In this document: piece after piece, positions 1-9,272 of the stretch
Layout of the letters: the number at the start of each line of letters is the position of its first letter
How positions within the stretch are numbered: position 1 is the first letter of the stretch
Origin: Candidatus Dormiibacterota bacterium
Lineage (GTDB): Bacteria > Chloroflexota > Dormibacteria > Aeolococcales > Aeolococcaceae
DNA: 33,530 nt
Direction of reading: 5' to 3'
Assembly (NCBI GenBank): GCA_003132525.1
Contig: PKXZ01000041.1
Location: forward strand, 1-33,530
Made by a program: the position numbers and the translations under genes
The notes under the pieces: generated by a model
What the model saw: only the letters and a program-made list of their open reading frames with translations
The model's database searches: none
Told to the model about the DNA's origin: nothing

Positions 1-1042
1 GCGTGTTGATCGCGGAGGTCGTGTCGTCACTTCCATTGATCGTGAAGACCGTGTGCAAGGCGTCGTCGACTGCAACGCCGGCCGGCCCGGTCCCAAGCGA
101 TACCGCCGGAGGCAGACTCGCGCAGCCTGATGTGATCTCGCTGTTACAGCGAGCGCCGTTGATGACCGAGACCGTGCCGTCGATGTCGTTCGTGACGTAG
201 ACGGTGTCGGTTTCCTGATCCACCGCGTCGAACGAGGTGCCCGATCCCACAGTGATGGTGCGAGGAGCCGTGCCGCACCCCGTGCCGATGCTCCCATTGC
301 AGGTCGCGCCGTTGATCATGGAAACGGTGTTTCCGTTGCCGTTGACGCCGTTGTCGGCTGTGTAGATGCTGTCGGTGGCAAGATCGACGTCGAGCGCCTG
401 AGGACCGTTGTCGTCTGTCACCGTCTTGACCGGCTGTCCGCACCCCGACGTGGTCAGCGCGTTGCACCTCGCCCCGTTGATGACAAAGACACTGCCTTGC
501 GGGTTGGCGACGTACAGCGTGCGGGTTCTTGGATTGAAGACGTCATAGACGTCGAAGCCGCCGGTGTGGATCGTTGCCAGCGGTGTGCTACAGCCACTCG
601 TGACGGTCGCATTACACAGCCGGCCGTCGACCACCGACACGGAGCCCAGGGCGTTGGCGGTGTAGATGGTATCTGTCTGCTCATCCACGGCAGCCGCCAG
701 CGGATCAGCCGCGACCCTGGCTCGCGCGATGACATGGCAGTTGGAAGCGACCGTGGCATTGCAGGTCGCGGTGTCGACGATGTCCATCTCATAGCTCGGC
801 GTGGAATTCGTACAGAACGCCGTGGGGCACTGAATCGGGACGTAGAGCGTGTCCGTGCGTGCATTCACCGCTGGCGTCCCGGGGCTTCCCGTGATGTTGA
901 TGAATCCTCGCTGCAGCGACGCTGGGTGAGCACCGGCAAGCGGGGCCTTGACCTGCGCTCCGACCTGCACCGGGCCGGCAGCGGCCATGAGTACCAAGGC
1001 GACCGCGGCTCCGAAGAGGATGCCGCCCTTCCTGAGGCGCAT
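1..1042 (-). CDS. Secreted repeat (YVTN/beta-propeller-like) protein, partial
   Basis: The frame is open from an ATG at 1042 to the left edge with no stop, so the C-terminus is missing (at least 347 codons). A strong Shine-Dalgarno (GGAGGTGG, 1047-1054) sits just before the ATG and fixes the start. The N-terminus (MRLRKGGILFGAA...) is a classical signal peptide. The mature part is built of repeats of roughly 45-50 residues, each with a blade-like strand such as DTIYTAN, RTLYVAN, DSIYTAD or DTVYVTN, followed by SVSVVDG or SVFVING and then a Cys pair in the pattern CN...GC. Such DTxYVxN repeats are typical of YVTN/YncE-type beta-propellers. The regular Cys pairs suggest one disulfide per blade in an extracellular protein. 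The fold is inferred from the repeat motif; the function is unknown. Surface ligand binding or a structural role is possible. Confidence 0.75.
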   Translation of the reverse strand, partial: MRLRKGGILFGAAVALVLMAAAGPVQVGAQVKAPLAGAHPASLQRGFINITGSPGTPAVNARTDTLYVPIQCPTAFCTNSTPSYEMDIVDTATCNATVASNCHVIARARVAADPLAAAVDEQTDTIYTANALGSVSVVDGRLCNATVTSGCSTPLATIHTGGFDVYDVFNPRTRTLYVANPQGSVFVINGARCNALTTSGCGQPVKTVTDDNGPQALDVDLATDSIYTADNGVNGNGNTVSMINGATCNGSIGTGCGTAPRTITVGSGTSFDAVDQETDTVYVTNDIDGTVSVINGARCNSEITSGCASLPPAVSLGTGPAGVAVDDALHTVFTINGSDDTTSAINT

Positions 1043-1130
1043 ATCACCACCTCCGTGCGCGCCCCCGACGGCTTCCCTGCCCGAGGTCGCGTGCTTCTCT
1101 GACCGCCTCCACGGCATCCCTTAAGTCAGG

Positions 1131-1149
1131 CGTTCAATCCGTTTGAACG
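1131..1149. promoter_or_regulatory. Palindromic operator-like site upstream of the secreted repeat protein
   Basis: CGTTCAA-N5-TTGAACG is a perfect 7-base inverted repeat about 90 bases upstream of the ATG at 1042, in the gap between that gene and the STAND regulator. The size and AT-rich arms fit a dimeric helix-turn-helix regulator site. No regulator can be assigned; the call rests on symmetry alone. Confidence 0.4.
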
Positions 1150-1189
1150 AATGTTCAGGATGTACGCATGGACACGACGTTCAGGGGTA

Positions 1190-3775
1190 CTACGCCCCAT
1201 TGGTCACGCGCCAGGCAATGTCCACACGGGGATCCGGCGTGTATGCGCAAACCGTTCCGGTGTGGATCGTCGCATCAAGGTGGGCGCCGAGGTCGCCGTC
1301 GGCCGAAGCAATCCGCTGCATCGCCGACCTGACCGCGCGCACGACGTTCAGTCGAGCCCGCTCTGCGATCGATCCCGCGTGGCGCGACCGCCCTCCCAGG
1401 CCGAGAGCTCTGCTCAGCTCATGAGTGATGAAGTCCAACTCCTCGCGGAGAAGACCCACCTCATCCGCTGTACCCCACGCCTCGGCCGTCTCGATCGCCT
1501 CACGCAGCTCGGCCATGCGGGCCCGGTACGCGCGGCGCGCCTCAGCATCGAGGAGTTCTCCTGCATCACCCGACGCGATCGCATGGGCGGTCTGGTCGCC
1601 ACCCGGGGCGCCGAGCCGCTCGAGATCCAGGGCGGTGTGCGGACGTCCAGGATCCGCAAGCAGGTGCTCGAGGACGCGGAGCCCTTTGCTGTCGCGGAGC
1701 CGAAATACCCGCTTCGCGTACGTGATCGTCCAGTACTCGCCCTCGCGCTCGAAGCTGGCGCCATCGTCGGCGGGCATTGGTTCGTCGCAAACGCCCGCGT
1801 CGACATGGCGTCGCCGTATCGGCACAAGGCCGGTGTGACGGAGAGCCAGTGCGAGTGCCTCGTCGATCGTGAGCGCCCCGCCTGCAGCGCAGGCCGCGAC
1901 AAACGATGCATCGCCAAGATGTCCGCGCACGGTTGTCGCCCATTGCTCATAGCGCTTGCGCTCGTCGCCGAGCATGCGGAATCCGAGAGCACGCTCTTCG
2001 GCCTCCACCGCACCCCAGGCTCGGGCGGCCAGAGGATATGCCCCCAGTCCAGCGAGGGCGCTTGCGATGCCTGCAGCGCAGAGGATCCGGCTGCGGCGTT
2101 CGCTTACCTCGGTGATCTCCAGGCTCGCCTGGTAATAGGCGACAGCGCCCCGATAGTCGCCGCGATCCAGCGCCAGGTCGCCGAGGCTGTGGAGCGAGTG
2201 CCGGACCAGTCCCGGAAACGAGGAGCGAGCCAACCGAATTGCATCCGTGAACAGCCGCTCACTCTCGTCGTAAGAGCCCTGATCACGCGCGACGCCTCCT
2301 AGCAGGTGCAATGTCGCTGCGCGTCCCGCGTTGTCCGTGATCTCTTCGAACAACCCCAGGGCGTCGCGATGAAAGGTGCTGGCCCCGTCCAATTCGGCAC
2401 GCTCGCTCGCGATACGCCCGAGGCGGTTGAGCAGGAAGGCAACCCGCTGCACGTTCCCCAGGGCGCGGTGGAGGGCGAGACTCTGTGCGTAGTACTGCTC
2501 CGCCTGGTCAGGGTCGGGCACCACGAAGTAAGCGAGGAGTCCAGCAGCCTCCAACGCGGCTGCTCGAAGCGGGGGGCTGACTGAGACGTCGCCAAGCGGC
2601 GCCGTCTCGAGCCACCCGCAGGCATCGTGACGATGGCCCCGGTCGATCCAGAACCTGGACAGCGCGATACCGAGACGCATGCAGAGGTCTGTCTCGCCCG
2701 TCATTTGCGTCCAGGCGAGCGCAGCGCGCAGGTTCGCCAGGTCCTCGTCGAGTTCGCCGAACGTCTCCGGGTTGGATGGCCAACTCTGTGCGCCCGCCTT
2801 CGCCTCGGCAGCCAGCGTGAAATACGCTCCATGTCGTCGCGCGAGCTCCTGTTGCTCGGTATCCGTCAGCAGCTCGGCGGCGAACTCCCGCACGGTCTCC
2901 AGCAGCGCGAAGCGATTGTCTCTCCCCCGCTGAACGAGACTCTTGTCAACCAGCGATGAGATCGTGGCGAGATCTGCAGTACACACCTCCTCCGCAGCCC
3001 TGAGATCGAAGCTGGCCGCGAATATCGCGAGATGCTTGAACAGGTCCCGCTCCCCCGTGGACAGCAGGTCCTCGCTCCATTCAATCGTTGCTCTGAGGGT
3101 CTGATGACGCATGGGCGTGTCACGCGCCCCGCCGGTGAGCATCGGCAGTCGACGCTCCAATCGCGTCAGGAGCCCGCTGAGAGTCAGCACATTCATCCGC
3201 GTTGCGGCAAGCTCGACGGCGAGCGGGAGGCAGTCGAGCCGGATGCAGATCGCCTCGACCGTCTCGTCTTCGACGAACATGGGATCAACGGCACGAGCTC
3301 GCTCGACGAAGAGGGCCACGGCATCGGCGGTGCGGAGCGGCTGCACTGTGAAGCGTTGTTCAGCGGTGATGCGTAGCGGCTCTCGGCTGGTGACAAGGAC
3401 GTCCACTGATGGGCACGCCGCGAGCAACGAAGCGAGCAGGGGCGCGACTCCAGTGACCACCTGCTCGACGTTGTCGAGCACCAGGAGCAGGCTTCGCTTC
3501 GCAAGGTGCTCGGCAAGCGAACCGTTTGCTTCGACCGATCGAGCGATTGTCTGCTCCACCAAACGAGGGTCGCGAAGGGGCGCGAGCGGCACCCAGTAGA
3601 CACCGTCCGGGAACCGCGCCGTGGCGTCGGCGGCCATCTCGATTGCGAGTCGAGTCTTGCCGGAGCCACCCGCGCCGAGCAGGGTCACCAGTCGATGCGT
3701 TCCGAGCAACGCACCAGCGACCTGCAGCTCATCTACCCGGCCGATAAACCGGCTCTGTTGGGCCGGAAGATTCAT
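1190..3775 (-). CDS. STAND (NB-ARC-like) ATPase with TPR repeats, transcriptional-regulator type
   Basis: An 861-residue protein of the AfsR/MalT-like signal-transduction ATPase group. It has a P-loop GAGGSGKT at residues 34-41 and a Walker B LLLVLDN around 96-102. A sensor-like VLVTSREPL follows, then the GLPLA-equivalent CLPLAVELA typical of NB-ARC proteins. The middle is a run of TPR-like helices (about 330-610) that normally bind a ligand or partner. The last 170 residues (EGEYWTITYAK... through GLGGRSR and HTGTVCAYTPDP) match a domain I know from actinobacterial and related ATPase/TPR regulators. No LuxR or SARP DNA-binding domain is visible at either end, so DNA binding is not shown. 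The start is an ATG at 3775 with a GAGGG about 10 bases upstream. The neighbours (small membrane protein, clpC) give no clear substrate. Confidence 0.85.
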   Translation of the reverse strand: MNLPAQQSRFIGRVDELQVAGALLGTHRLVTLLGAGGSGKTRLAIEMAADATARFPDGVYWVPLAPLRDPRLVEQTIARSVEANGSLAEHLAKRSLLLVLDNVEQVVTGVAPLLASLLAACPSVDVLVTSREPLRITAEQRFTVQPLRTADAVALFVERARAVDPMFVEDETVEAICIRLDCLPLAVELAATRMNVLTLSGLLTRLERRLPMLTGGARDTPMRHQTLRATIEWSEDLLSTGERDLFKHLAIFAASFDLRAAEEVCTADLATISSLVDKSLVQRGRDNRFALLETVREFAAELLTDTEQQELARRHGAYFTLAAEAKAGAQSWPSNPETFGELDEDLANLRAALAWTQMTGETDLCMRLGIALSRFWIDRGHRHDACGWLETAPLGDVSVSPPLRAAALEAAGLLAYFVVPDPDQAEQYYAQSLALHRALGNVQRVAFLLNRLGRIASERAELDGASTFHRDALGLFEEITDNAGRAATLHLLGGVARDQGSYDESERLFTDAIRLARSSFPGLVRHSLHSLGDLALDRGDYRGAVAYYQASLEITEVSERRSRILCAAGIASALAGLGAYPLAARAWGAVEAEERALGFRMLGDERKRYEQWATTVRGHLGDASFVAACAAGGALTIDEALALALRHTGLVPIRRRHVDAGVCDEPMPADDGASFEREGEYWTITYAKRVFRLRDSKGLRVLEHLLADPGRPHTALDLERLGAPGGDQTAHAIASGDAGELLDAEARRAYRARMAELREAIETAEAWGTADEVGLLREELDFITHELSRALGLGGRSRHAGSIAERARLNVVRAVRSAMQRIASADGDLGAHLDATIHTGTVCAYTPDPRVDIAWRVTNGA

Positions 3776-3837
3776 AGCGGAAAACCCTCTGCTGGGGCAC
3801 AGTACACCGGGCTGACCACCCTAGACAGCGTAGTGGG

Positions 3838-4038
3838 TCAGTGCGGGCTGGGAGGCCGAGGAGTCTCACGGCGGGCTATCAGCGCCATGAGAAGCGCGAA
3901 GAAGAAAAGAAACACCAGCACCACCGCCGTGCCGCTGAGGACAGGGATGGATCGCACCCAACCGAACACCACACCGAGCAGCAAGAGCACGAACGCGCTC
4001 GCGAGCAGCCACCGCGGGCGACCAGCTAGCCAGCGCAT
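3838..4038 (-). CDS. Small two-TM membrane protein, hypothetical
   Basis: A 66-residue protein with two hydrophobic segments (about residues 9-25 and 33-53) separated by a short RSIPVLSG turn, and an Arg/Pro-rich C-terminus. It lies between the clpC stop (4084) and the STAND gene start (3775), all on the - strand. A weak GAGAG lies upstream of the ATG at 4038. An overlapping frame starting at 4054 lacks this membrane pattern and is less likely. I do not recognise a family. Hydrophobicity, spacing and orientation are the only support. Confidence 0.55.
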   Translation of the reverse strand: MRWLAGRPRWLLASAFVLLLLGVVFGWVRSIPVLSGTAVVLVFLFFFALLMALIARRETPRPPSPH

Positions 4039-4083
4039 GCCCCGATTCTCTCACTGATCGCGGCTACCCCAAAGGCGCGGTCG

Positions 4084-6624
4084 TCAGTCCGTGGGAGGTG
4101 CGCTGGGAGGACCGGCCGCGGTGGCGACCGCTTCGGGCTTTTCCTTCTTCTCGCGACGGACGCCCTTGGGCACGAGGCGCATCTTCACCTCGTCGTCCAC
4201 GACTTCGACGATCACCGCGTCACCCGGACCGTGCTTGAGGCGGAGCAGCTCCTCGCTCAACGGGTCCTCGATGACACGCTGGATCACGCGCCGTAGCGGG
4301 CGAGCGCCATAGATCTTGTCGAAGCCCTCGATGACGAGCTTCTCCTTGGCGTCGTCGGACACTGTGAAGGTGAGCTCCTGCGCCGCGAGATGCATTGCCA
4401 CCTTGGCGAGCAGCAGATCGACGATCTGGCGCATCTGCGGATGGTCGAGACGCTGGAAGACGACGACAGCGTCGACACGGTTGAGGAACTCGGGACGGAA
4501 CTGCTTCTTGAGCTCGTCCATGATGCTGTCGCGCATCTTGCCGTGCTCTGACGAGGACGCCCGCTCATCCGGCACGGCCGGCTGGAACCCGAGCGACATG
4601 TTGAGCTTCAACCCGTGCACGCCGAGGTTGCTCGTCATGATGATGATGGTGTTGGCGAAGTTGACCGCCTTGCCCTTGGCGTCACTGAGCCGGCCATCCT
4701 CGAGGATCTGCAACAGCATGTTGAAGACCTCGGGGTGCGCCTTCTCGATTTCGTCGAAGAGCACGACCGAGTACGGGCGGCGACGCACTGCCTCGGTGAG
4801 CTGGCCACCCTCGTCGTAGCCGACGTAGCCTGGCGGCGATCCGACGAGTCGCGCGGTGGAATGGCGCTCCATGAACTCGCTCATGTCGAGCCGGATGATC
4901 GCGTCCTCGTTATCGAACAGGAAGGCCGCGAGCGCGCGCGAGAGCTCGGTCTTGCCGACGCCGGTCGGGCCGAGGAACATGAACGAACCGATCGGCCGCT
5001 TGGCATCCTTGAGGCCGGCGCGTGCACGGCGCACCGCCTGCGAGATCACCTTCACCGCATCGTCCTGACCGATGAGGCGCTTGTGGATCTCCTCCTCCAT
5101 GCGCAGCAGGCGTGAGGTCTCCTCTTCGACGAGGCGCGAAACCGGGACTCCGGTCCACGACGAGATGATCTCGGCGATGTGCTCCTCGGTCACGTCCGGG
5201 ACGGTCGCGCCGAGCTCGTCACGCCACTTGGTCTCCTGGGAGACGTACTTGTCCTTGAGCTTCTTTTCCTTGTCGCGGAAGTTGGCCGCAGTCTCGTAGT
5301 CCTGCGCCGCGATGGCCTCTTCCTTCTGCGTCTGCTGCTCGCGAATCTCGCGCTGCATGGCACGCAACTCTTCCGGCGTGGTGGTGAGCTTCATGCGCAC
5401 GCGCGCGCTCGCCTCATCGATGAGGTCGATCGCCTTGTCCGGAAGCGAACGGTCGCTGACGTAGCGCACCGACAGCTCGGCAGCGGCCTTGAGCGCATCG
5501 TCGGTGATCTTCACCCGATGGTGCTTCTCGTACAGCGGACGGATGCCGTGCAGAATCTCGATGGTCTCGGCGAGCGACGGCTCGTCGACGAACACCGGCT
5601 GGAAACGGCGCTCGAGCGCTGCATCCTTCTCGATGTACTTGCGGTACTCGTTGAGCGTTGTTGCGCCGATGCACTGGATCTCGCCACGCGCGAGTGCGGG
5701 CTTGAGAATGTTGGCGGCGTCGATAGCGCCTTCTGCGGCGCCGGCACCGACCAGCGTATGCAGCTCGTCGATGAAAAGGATGACCTCGCGCGACGCGCGA
5801 ATCTCATCGAGGATCTTCTTGAGACGCTCTTCGAACTCGCCGCGGTACTTGGTGCCCGCGACCAGCGCGCCCATGTCGAGCGTGAGCACGCGCTTGCCCA
5901 TCAACGACTCGGGAATGTTGCCGAGGATGATCTGCTGCGCGAGTCCTTCGGCGATGGCGGTCTTGCCGACACCGGGCTCGCCGATGAGCGCCGGGTTGTT
6001 CTTGGTGCGCCGGCTGAGGATCTGCACAACGCGCTCGATCTCCATGGCGCGGCCGATCACCGGGTCAAGTGAATTCTTGATGGCCAGGTCGGTGAGGTCG
6101 CGGCAGAACTGGTCGAGCAGCGGCGTCTTGGAGGGCTTCTTCTGCGCCTCCTTCGACTCCTCGTCGATGCCGGACTCGTGGAGCAGCTTGTCGATCTCGC
6201 CGCGAACCTTCTCGAGGTTGGCGCCGAGGTCCTCGAGGACGTGGGCTGCGATGCCCTCACCCTCGATGAGCAAACCGAGCAGAAGATGTTCGGTGCCCAC
6301 ATAGTTGTTGCCCATCCGCCGCGCCTCTTCGAAGGAGATCTCGATGACCTTCTTCACGCGCGACGTCGGGATGATCTGCTGAATGATGATCCGCTCGTTG
6401 CGACCGAGCACCGACTCGATCGTGCTGCGGACCTTGTTGATCTCGACACCAAGATTGTTCAGGACCTTGGCCGCAAGTCCTTCGCCTTCACGGAGCAAAC
6501 CAAGCAGCAGGTGCTCTGTGCCGATGTACGAGTGATGCGAACGCTCAGCCTCCTCTTGGGCAAGCGTGAGCACCTTCTTCGCCCTTTCGGTGAAGCGCTC
6601 GAACGGGTACAAAACCGCCTCCAT
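4084..6624 (-). CDS. clpC: ATP-dependent Clp protease ATP-binding subunit ClpC
   Basis: ClpC is the Hsp100 unfoldase that feeds substrates, including those delivered by ClpS, to ClpP. In order: two Clp_N repeats (about 1-145, each with TEHLLLGLL); AAA-1 with Walker A GEPGVGKT at 215-222 and Walker B VILFIDE near 281-287; a UVR coiled middle region (about 437-462); AAA-2 with Walker A GPTGVGKT at 552-559 and Walker [12 protein letters not shown] at 620-630; an LGF tripeptide suited to the ClpP-binding loop; and a ClpB_D2 C-terminal domain ending in a Lys/Glu/Pro tail. The frame is open 34 codons further upstream, but the ATG at 6624 starts the conserved [18 protein letters not shown] and has GGAAGG ahead of it, so 6624 is preferred (846 residues). 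clpS lies about 2.3 kb away on the other strand. Confidence 0.97.
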   Translation of the reverse strand: MEAVLYPFERFTERAKKVLTLAQEEAERSHHSYIGTEHLLLGLLREGEGLAAKVLNNLGVEINKVRSTIESVLGRNERIIIQQIIPTSRVKKVIEISFEEARRMGNNYVGTEHLLLGLLIEGEGIAAHVLEDLGANLEKVRGEIDKLLHESGIDEESKEAQKKPSKTPLLDQFCRDLTDLAIKNSLDPVIGRAMEIERVVQILSRRTKNNPALIGEPGVGKTAIAEGLAQQIILGNIPESLMGKRVLTLDMGALVAGTKYRGEFEERLKKILDEIRASREVILFIDELHTLVGAGAAEGAIDAANILKPALARGEIQCIGATTLNEYRKYIEKDAALERRFQPVFVDEPSLAETIEILHGIRPLYEKHHRVKITDDALKAAAELSVRYVSDRSLPDKAIDLIDEASARVRMKLTTTPEELRAMQREIREQQTQKEEAIAAQDYETAANFRDKEKKLKDKYVSQETKWRDELGATVPDVTEEHIAEIISSWTGVPVSRLVEEETSRLLRMEEEIHKRLIGQDDAVKVISQAVRRARAGLKDAKRPIGSFMFLGPTGVGKTELSRALAAFLFDNEDAIIRLDMSEFMERHSTARLVGSPPGYVGYDEGGQLTEAVRRRPYSVVLFDEIEKAHPEVFNMLLQILEDGRLSDAKGKAVNFANTIIIMTSNLGVHGLKLNMSLGFQPAVPDERASSSEHGKMRDSIMDELKKQFRPEFLNRVDAVVVFQRLDHPQMRQIVDLLLAKVAMHLAAQELTFTVSDDAKEKLVIEGFDKIYGARPLRRVIQRVIEDPLSEELLRLKHGPGDAVIVEVVDDEVKMRLVPKGVRREKKEKPEAVATAAGPPSAPPTD

Positions 6625-6687
6625 TGCCCTTCCGGCCCCCCCGTGGATGGAAAGGGTCAGAACCCGGGCACTGCTGTAACGCCCCTC

Positions 6688-6718
6688 ATAGTACCCGGCC
6701 CGGCGGACAGCTAAGCAA
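6688..6718 (-). promoter_or_regulatory. Candidate clpC promoter
   Basis: Read on the - strand, TTGCTT (6713-6718) and TACTAT (6688-6693) are 19 bases apart and would start transcription about 55-60 bases before the clpC ATG. The -10 match is good and the spacing is long. I saw no convincing CtsR, HspR or CIRCE repeat next to it. Confidence 0.4.
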
Positions 6719-6803
6719 CTTTGCAAATACGGGCCGGTGCCCGCGCCGAAACGGCCTCGTCGCTCCGCACAAGTACGACCGGTACCGACTCGGTGACGGC
6801 GCC

Positions 6804-8366
6804 CTAGGTTTTCGGCTCGCTCGGGTCTGCGTCCGTCGATGCTGCGGTCGTCGCAGCCGAGGATTCCGCCGGCGCTGTCGGCGCCGTTTCGGCGGCAGAC
6901 TCTTCAGCGTCCGCTGCCTCTTCGACCTCTGACTCCAGCTCGGAGTCGACATCGTCGTCGTGATCCTCGGTGTCTGCCTGGACCTCGGCTGCCTCGTCCG
7001 CGGCAACGTCGTCGTCAGAGTCCGACGCGTCGTCGGCGACCTCGTCGAACGCAGCCGCATCGTCGGCCAGCGCGTTGTCCGCGACAATCTCCTCGGCAGT
7101 GGCCTTGCCGGTCGCGACGGCCTCCTCCACGTCTGCGCGTGTGGTGCCCTCCACGCCTGCGTCGGTGAGCGCGGCGCCCATCGGGGTCACGGCCGTGACG
7201 ACGGTCTCGCCCTCTTCGTCGTCATCTTCGGGGTAGTCATATGACGGAGGCGTGATCTCGTCGCCCTCGCCGGTCGGACCGCCGCCGTGCAACTGGCGCA
7301 GGGAGAGGCTGATGCGCCGGCGGACCTTGTCCGCGCTGAGCACCATGACCTCGACCTCCTCGCCAACTTTGAGGACGTCTTCGGTACGTTCGACGTGATC
7401 CCAGGACAGCTCGCTGATGTGGAGCAGGCCCTCGACGCCGTCTGCGATCTGCAGGAACGCACCGTATTTCTTGGTCTTGGTGACGATGCCGGGCACCGCC
7501 TTGCCGGGCGGGAACTGCTGCTCGATGGTGTCCCAGGGATCCTGTGACATCTGGCGCAGCGAGAGGCTGATGCGGGACAGCTCCGGGTCGAGCTTGATGA
7601 CCTTGACGGAGACCTCATCGCCCACGGTGAGCACGTCGCTGACGTTATTGATGCGATCCCACGACAGTTCGCTGATGTGGATGAGGCCGTCGGCGCCGCC
7701 GAGGTTGACGAACGCGCCGTACGAGGTGACGCCGCTGACCTTGCCGGTGATGACATCGCCGACCTTGAGCTTCTCGAAGAGCTCCTCGCGCTGGCGCGCG
7801 CGATCCTCATCCTGGGCCGCGCGCTGCGACACGATGAGCCGGTTGCGCTTGCGGTTGACCTCGAGGATCTTGACCGGGATCTTGGTGCCGACCAGCTCCA
7901 TGAGGTTGCCGCTGAACTGGCGTGCCACCTGGCTGCTGGGCAGGAACCCGCGCAGGCCCATGATGTTGACGATCAGGCCGCCCTTGTTCTGCTCGCGAAC
8001 CTCGGCGTCGAGGATCTCGCCCTCCGACTCCTTCTCGGCGACCGCCTGCCAGATGCCCTCGGCGCGCGCCTTGCGCAGGCTGAGGACGACGTTGCCGTGC
8101 TCATCCTCGGGCTGGATGATGTAGACCTTGACCTGGTCGCCGGAGTTGAGGACGACCGTCTGCTCGCCGCGTGCCGACAGCTCGCGGTTGGAGATGATTC
8201 CCTCGCTCTTGGCCCCGATGTCGACGAGCACCTCGTCGGGATCGACGCGGACGACGACACCATCGACGATGTCACCGTGGGCCAGGGCCCTGATCGAATT
8301 CTGATCCTCCTTGAGGAGGTCTTCCATGGTGAGCGTCTCGGGCTCCTGGGCCGTCGTCGGGGTCAA
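6804..8366 (-). CDS. rpsA: S1 RNA-binding domain protein, ribosomal protein S1 type
   Basis: A 520-residue protein with four S1 (OB-fold) domains at roughly 31-97, 115-183, 200-268 and 285-355. Domains 3 and 4 carry the canonical SYGAFVNLGG...GLIHISELSW and KYGAFLQIADGVEGLLHISELSW pattern. The last 150 residues are a low-complexity Asp/Glu/Ala tail, as in several actinobacterial-type S1 proteins. The four-domain layout is that of high-GC Gram-positive RpsA rather than the six-domain E. coli form. It would act on the 30S subunit in mRNA binding. The start is the TTG at 8366: AAAGGAG sits 5 bases upstream, while the in-frame ATG at 8327 has no good Shine-Dalgarno. Confidence 0.93.
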   Translation of the reverse strand: MTPTTAQEPETLTMEDLLKEDQNSIRALAHGDIVDGVVVRVDPDEVLVDIGAKSEGIISNRELSARGEQTVVLNSGDQVKVYIIQPEDEHGNVVLSLRKARAEGIWQAVAEKESEGEILDAEVREQNKGGLIVNIMGLRGFLPSSQVARQFSGNLMELVGTKIPVKILEVNRKRNRLIVSQRAAQDEDRARQREELFEKLKVGDVITGKVSGVTSYGAFVNLGGADGLIHISELSWDRINNVSDVLTVGDEVSVKVIKLDPELSRISLSLRQMSQDPWDTIEQQFPPGKAVPGIVTKTKKYGAFLQIADGVEGLLHISELSWDHVERTEDVLKVGEEVEVMVLSADKVRRRISLSLRQLHGGGPTGEGDEITPPSYDYPEDDDEEGETVVTAVTPMGAALTDAGVEGTTRADVEEAVATGKATAEEIVADNALADDAAAFDEVADDASDSDDDVAADEAAEVQADTEDHDDDVDSELESEVEEAADAEESAAETAPTAPAESSAATTAASTDADPSEPKT

Positions 8367-8500
8367 TGCACTCCTTTGCTCGTACTCCTGCCTTCAGATC
8401 AATCTCTCTCGCCGGTCAGGGTCGCGGGCTTTCGCCTTCAAATGATCGTGTCCGTGGCGTGAAATGGCGCGTTTGCGCCGATGCCATCACGATCTCGCCG

Positions 8501-8509
8501 AGTGTAGCA
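8501..8509 (-). promoter_or_regulatory. Candidate extended -10 promoter for rpsA
   Basis: On the - strand TGCTACACT is an extended -10 (TGN-TANNNT), about 135 bases upstream of the rpsA TTG. It would give a long 5' leader, which is common where S1 regulates its own synthesis. No clear -35 is visible. Confidence 0.35.
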
Positions 8510-8617
8510 CCAGAGGCTGATTGCTCCTCCTTCGCCGATTCGTTGCACACCGTTGGCGCCGCCGCGACAGTGCCATCAGCGAGGCGTCGCAGCCGCCATG
8601 CGACGCTGCGCCACGAA

Positions 8618-8833
8618 ATGCGAGTGACCATCACCTGCGAGGAATGCGGCGAGCGACACCGTCTCGAACGGCGTGTCAGCGAGCCGGGTCCCATCTGGAT
8701 CGTGTGCCACAACTGTGAGCTTCCGCTGCAAGCGGTGCTCGACGGAGTGACATCCCCGACTACGGCTCCTGCAGCCCAGCCCTCACGGACTCCGTCCGCC
8801 TGGGCGGGCGTCGTCGACTTCCGCGCCGCCTGA
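8618..8833 (+). CDS. Small four-cysteine zinc-ribbon protein, hypothetical
   Basis: A 71-residue protein, MRVTITCEECGERHRLERR..., with CxxC at 7-10 and a second CxxC (CHNC) at 30-33. This spacing is typical of a zinc ribbon. The C-terminal half is Thr/Pro/Ala-rich and looks disordered. The ATG at 8618 begins exactly where zinc-ribbon sequence begins. Upstream codons in the same frame (from 8366) look non-coding, and there is no strong Shine-Dalgarno. It lies divergent from rpsA and upstream of clpS. No family is recognised. RNA or protein binding is a guess from the fold only. Confidence 0.6.
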   Translation: MRVTITCEECGERHRLERRVSEPGPIWIVCHNCELPLQAVLDGVTSPTTAPAAQPSRTPSAWAGVVDFRAA

Positions 8834-8927
8834 GCGACGCCGCTCCTTCGGGAGCCCCGTCACCAGGCAGCATCGAGGAGGGGGCGAAAGGAACCGATGG
8901 CGGTGGTATTGATGACGGGACCTGAGC

Positions 8928-8933
8928 TACGCT
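8928..8933 (+). promoter_or_regulatory. -10 element of a probable leaderless clpS promoter
   Basis: TACGCT (TANNNT) ends 7 bases before the clpS ATG and there is no Shine-Dalgarno in between, so transcription would begin at or next to the start codon. A weak -35 (GTATTG, 8906-8911) lies 16 bases upstream. Confidence 0.45.
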
Positions 8934-8940
8934 AGGTCCC

Positions 8941-9252
8941 ATGGCGACCACCTCCGCGCCCACGCCCACCAAGGCGCCGGCACCGGCGAAAGCCCCAGGA
9001 CGCGAGGAGCGCGACCAGCGCGAGTTCGGCTGGAACGTGATGGTCTGGAACGACCCGATCACCCTCATGTCGTATGTGGTGCTCGTCCTGCGCCGTCTCT
9101 TCGGCTACGACCACGCGACGGCCACCCGCCTCATGCTCCAGGTCCACAACGAGGGCCGCGCCGTGGTGGCCACGCAGCCGCGCGAGCAGGCCGAGGTGTC
9201 CGTGGCGCAGCTCCACTCCTTCGGACTCCAGGCGACCCTGGGTCGTCCCTGA
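8941..9252 (+). CDS. clpS: ATP-dependent Clp protease adaptor ClpS
   Basis: A 103-residue ClpS, which binds N-degron substrates and hands them to ClpC. After a Pro/Ala/Thr-rich N-terminal extension (about 1-28), the core begins VMVWNDPITLMSYVVLVL and continues FGYDHATATRLMLQVHNEG, the signature that forms the N-end-residue pocket and the Clp N-domain contact. The C-terminus (VAQLHSFGLQATL) also matches the family. This resembles actinobacterial ClpS closely. The following DUF2017 gene is the usual actinobacterial neighbour. The start at 8941 fits the leaderless promoter pattern described separately. Confidence 0.95.
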   Translation: MATTSAPTPTKAPAPAKAPGREERDQREFGWNVMVWNDPITLMSYVVLVLRRLFGYDHATATRLMLQVHNEGRAVVATQPREQAEVSVAQLHSFGLQATLGRP

Positions 9253-9272
9253 GCCGCCGGAAGGCTCGGCAC

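Noticed and set aside
1151-2302. A 383-codon + strand frame
   Set aside because: It is antisense to the STAND regulator, whose motifs are clear; no recognisable domain.
6625-6726. 34-codon N-terminal extension of clpC
   Set aside because: The conserved ClpC N-terminus starts at the ATG at 6624 with a Shine-Dalgarno; the extension covers the likely promoter.
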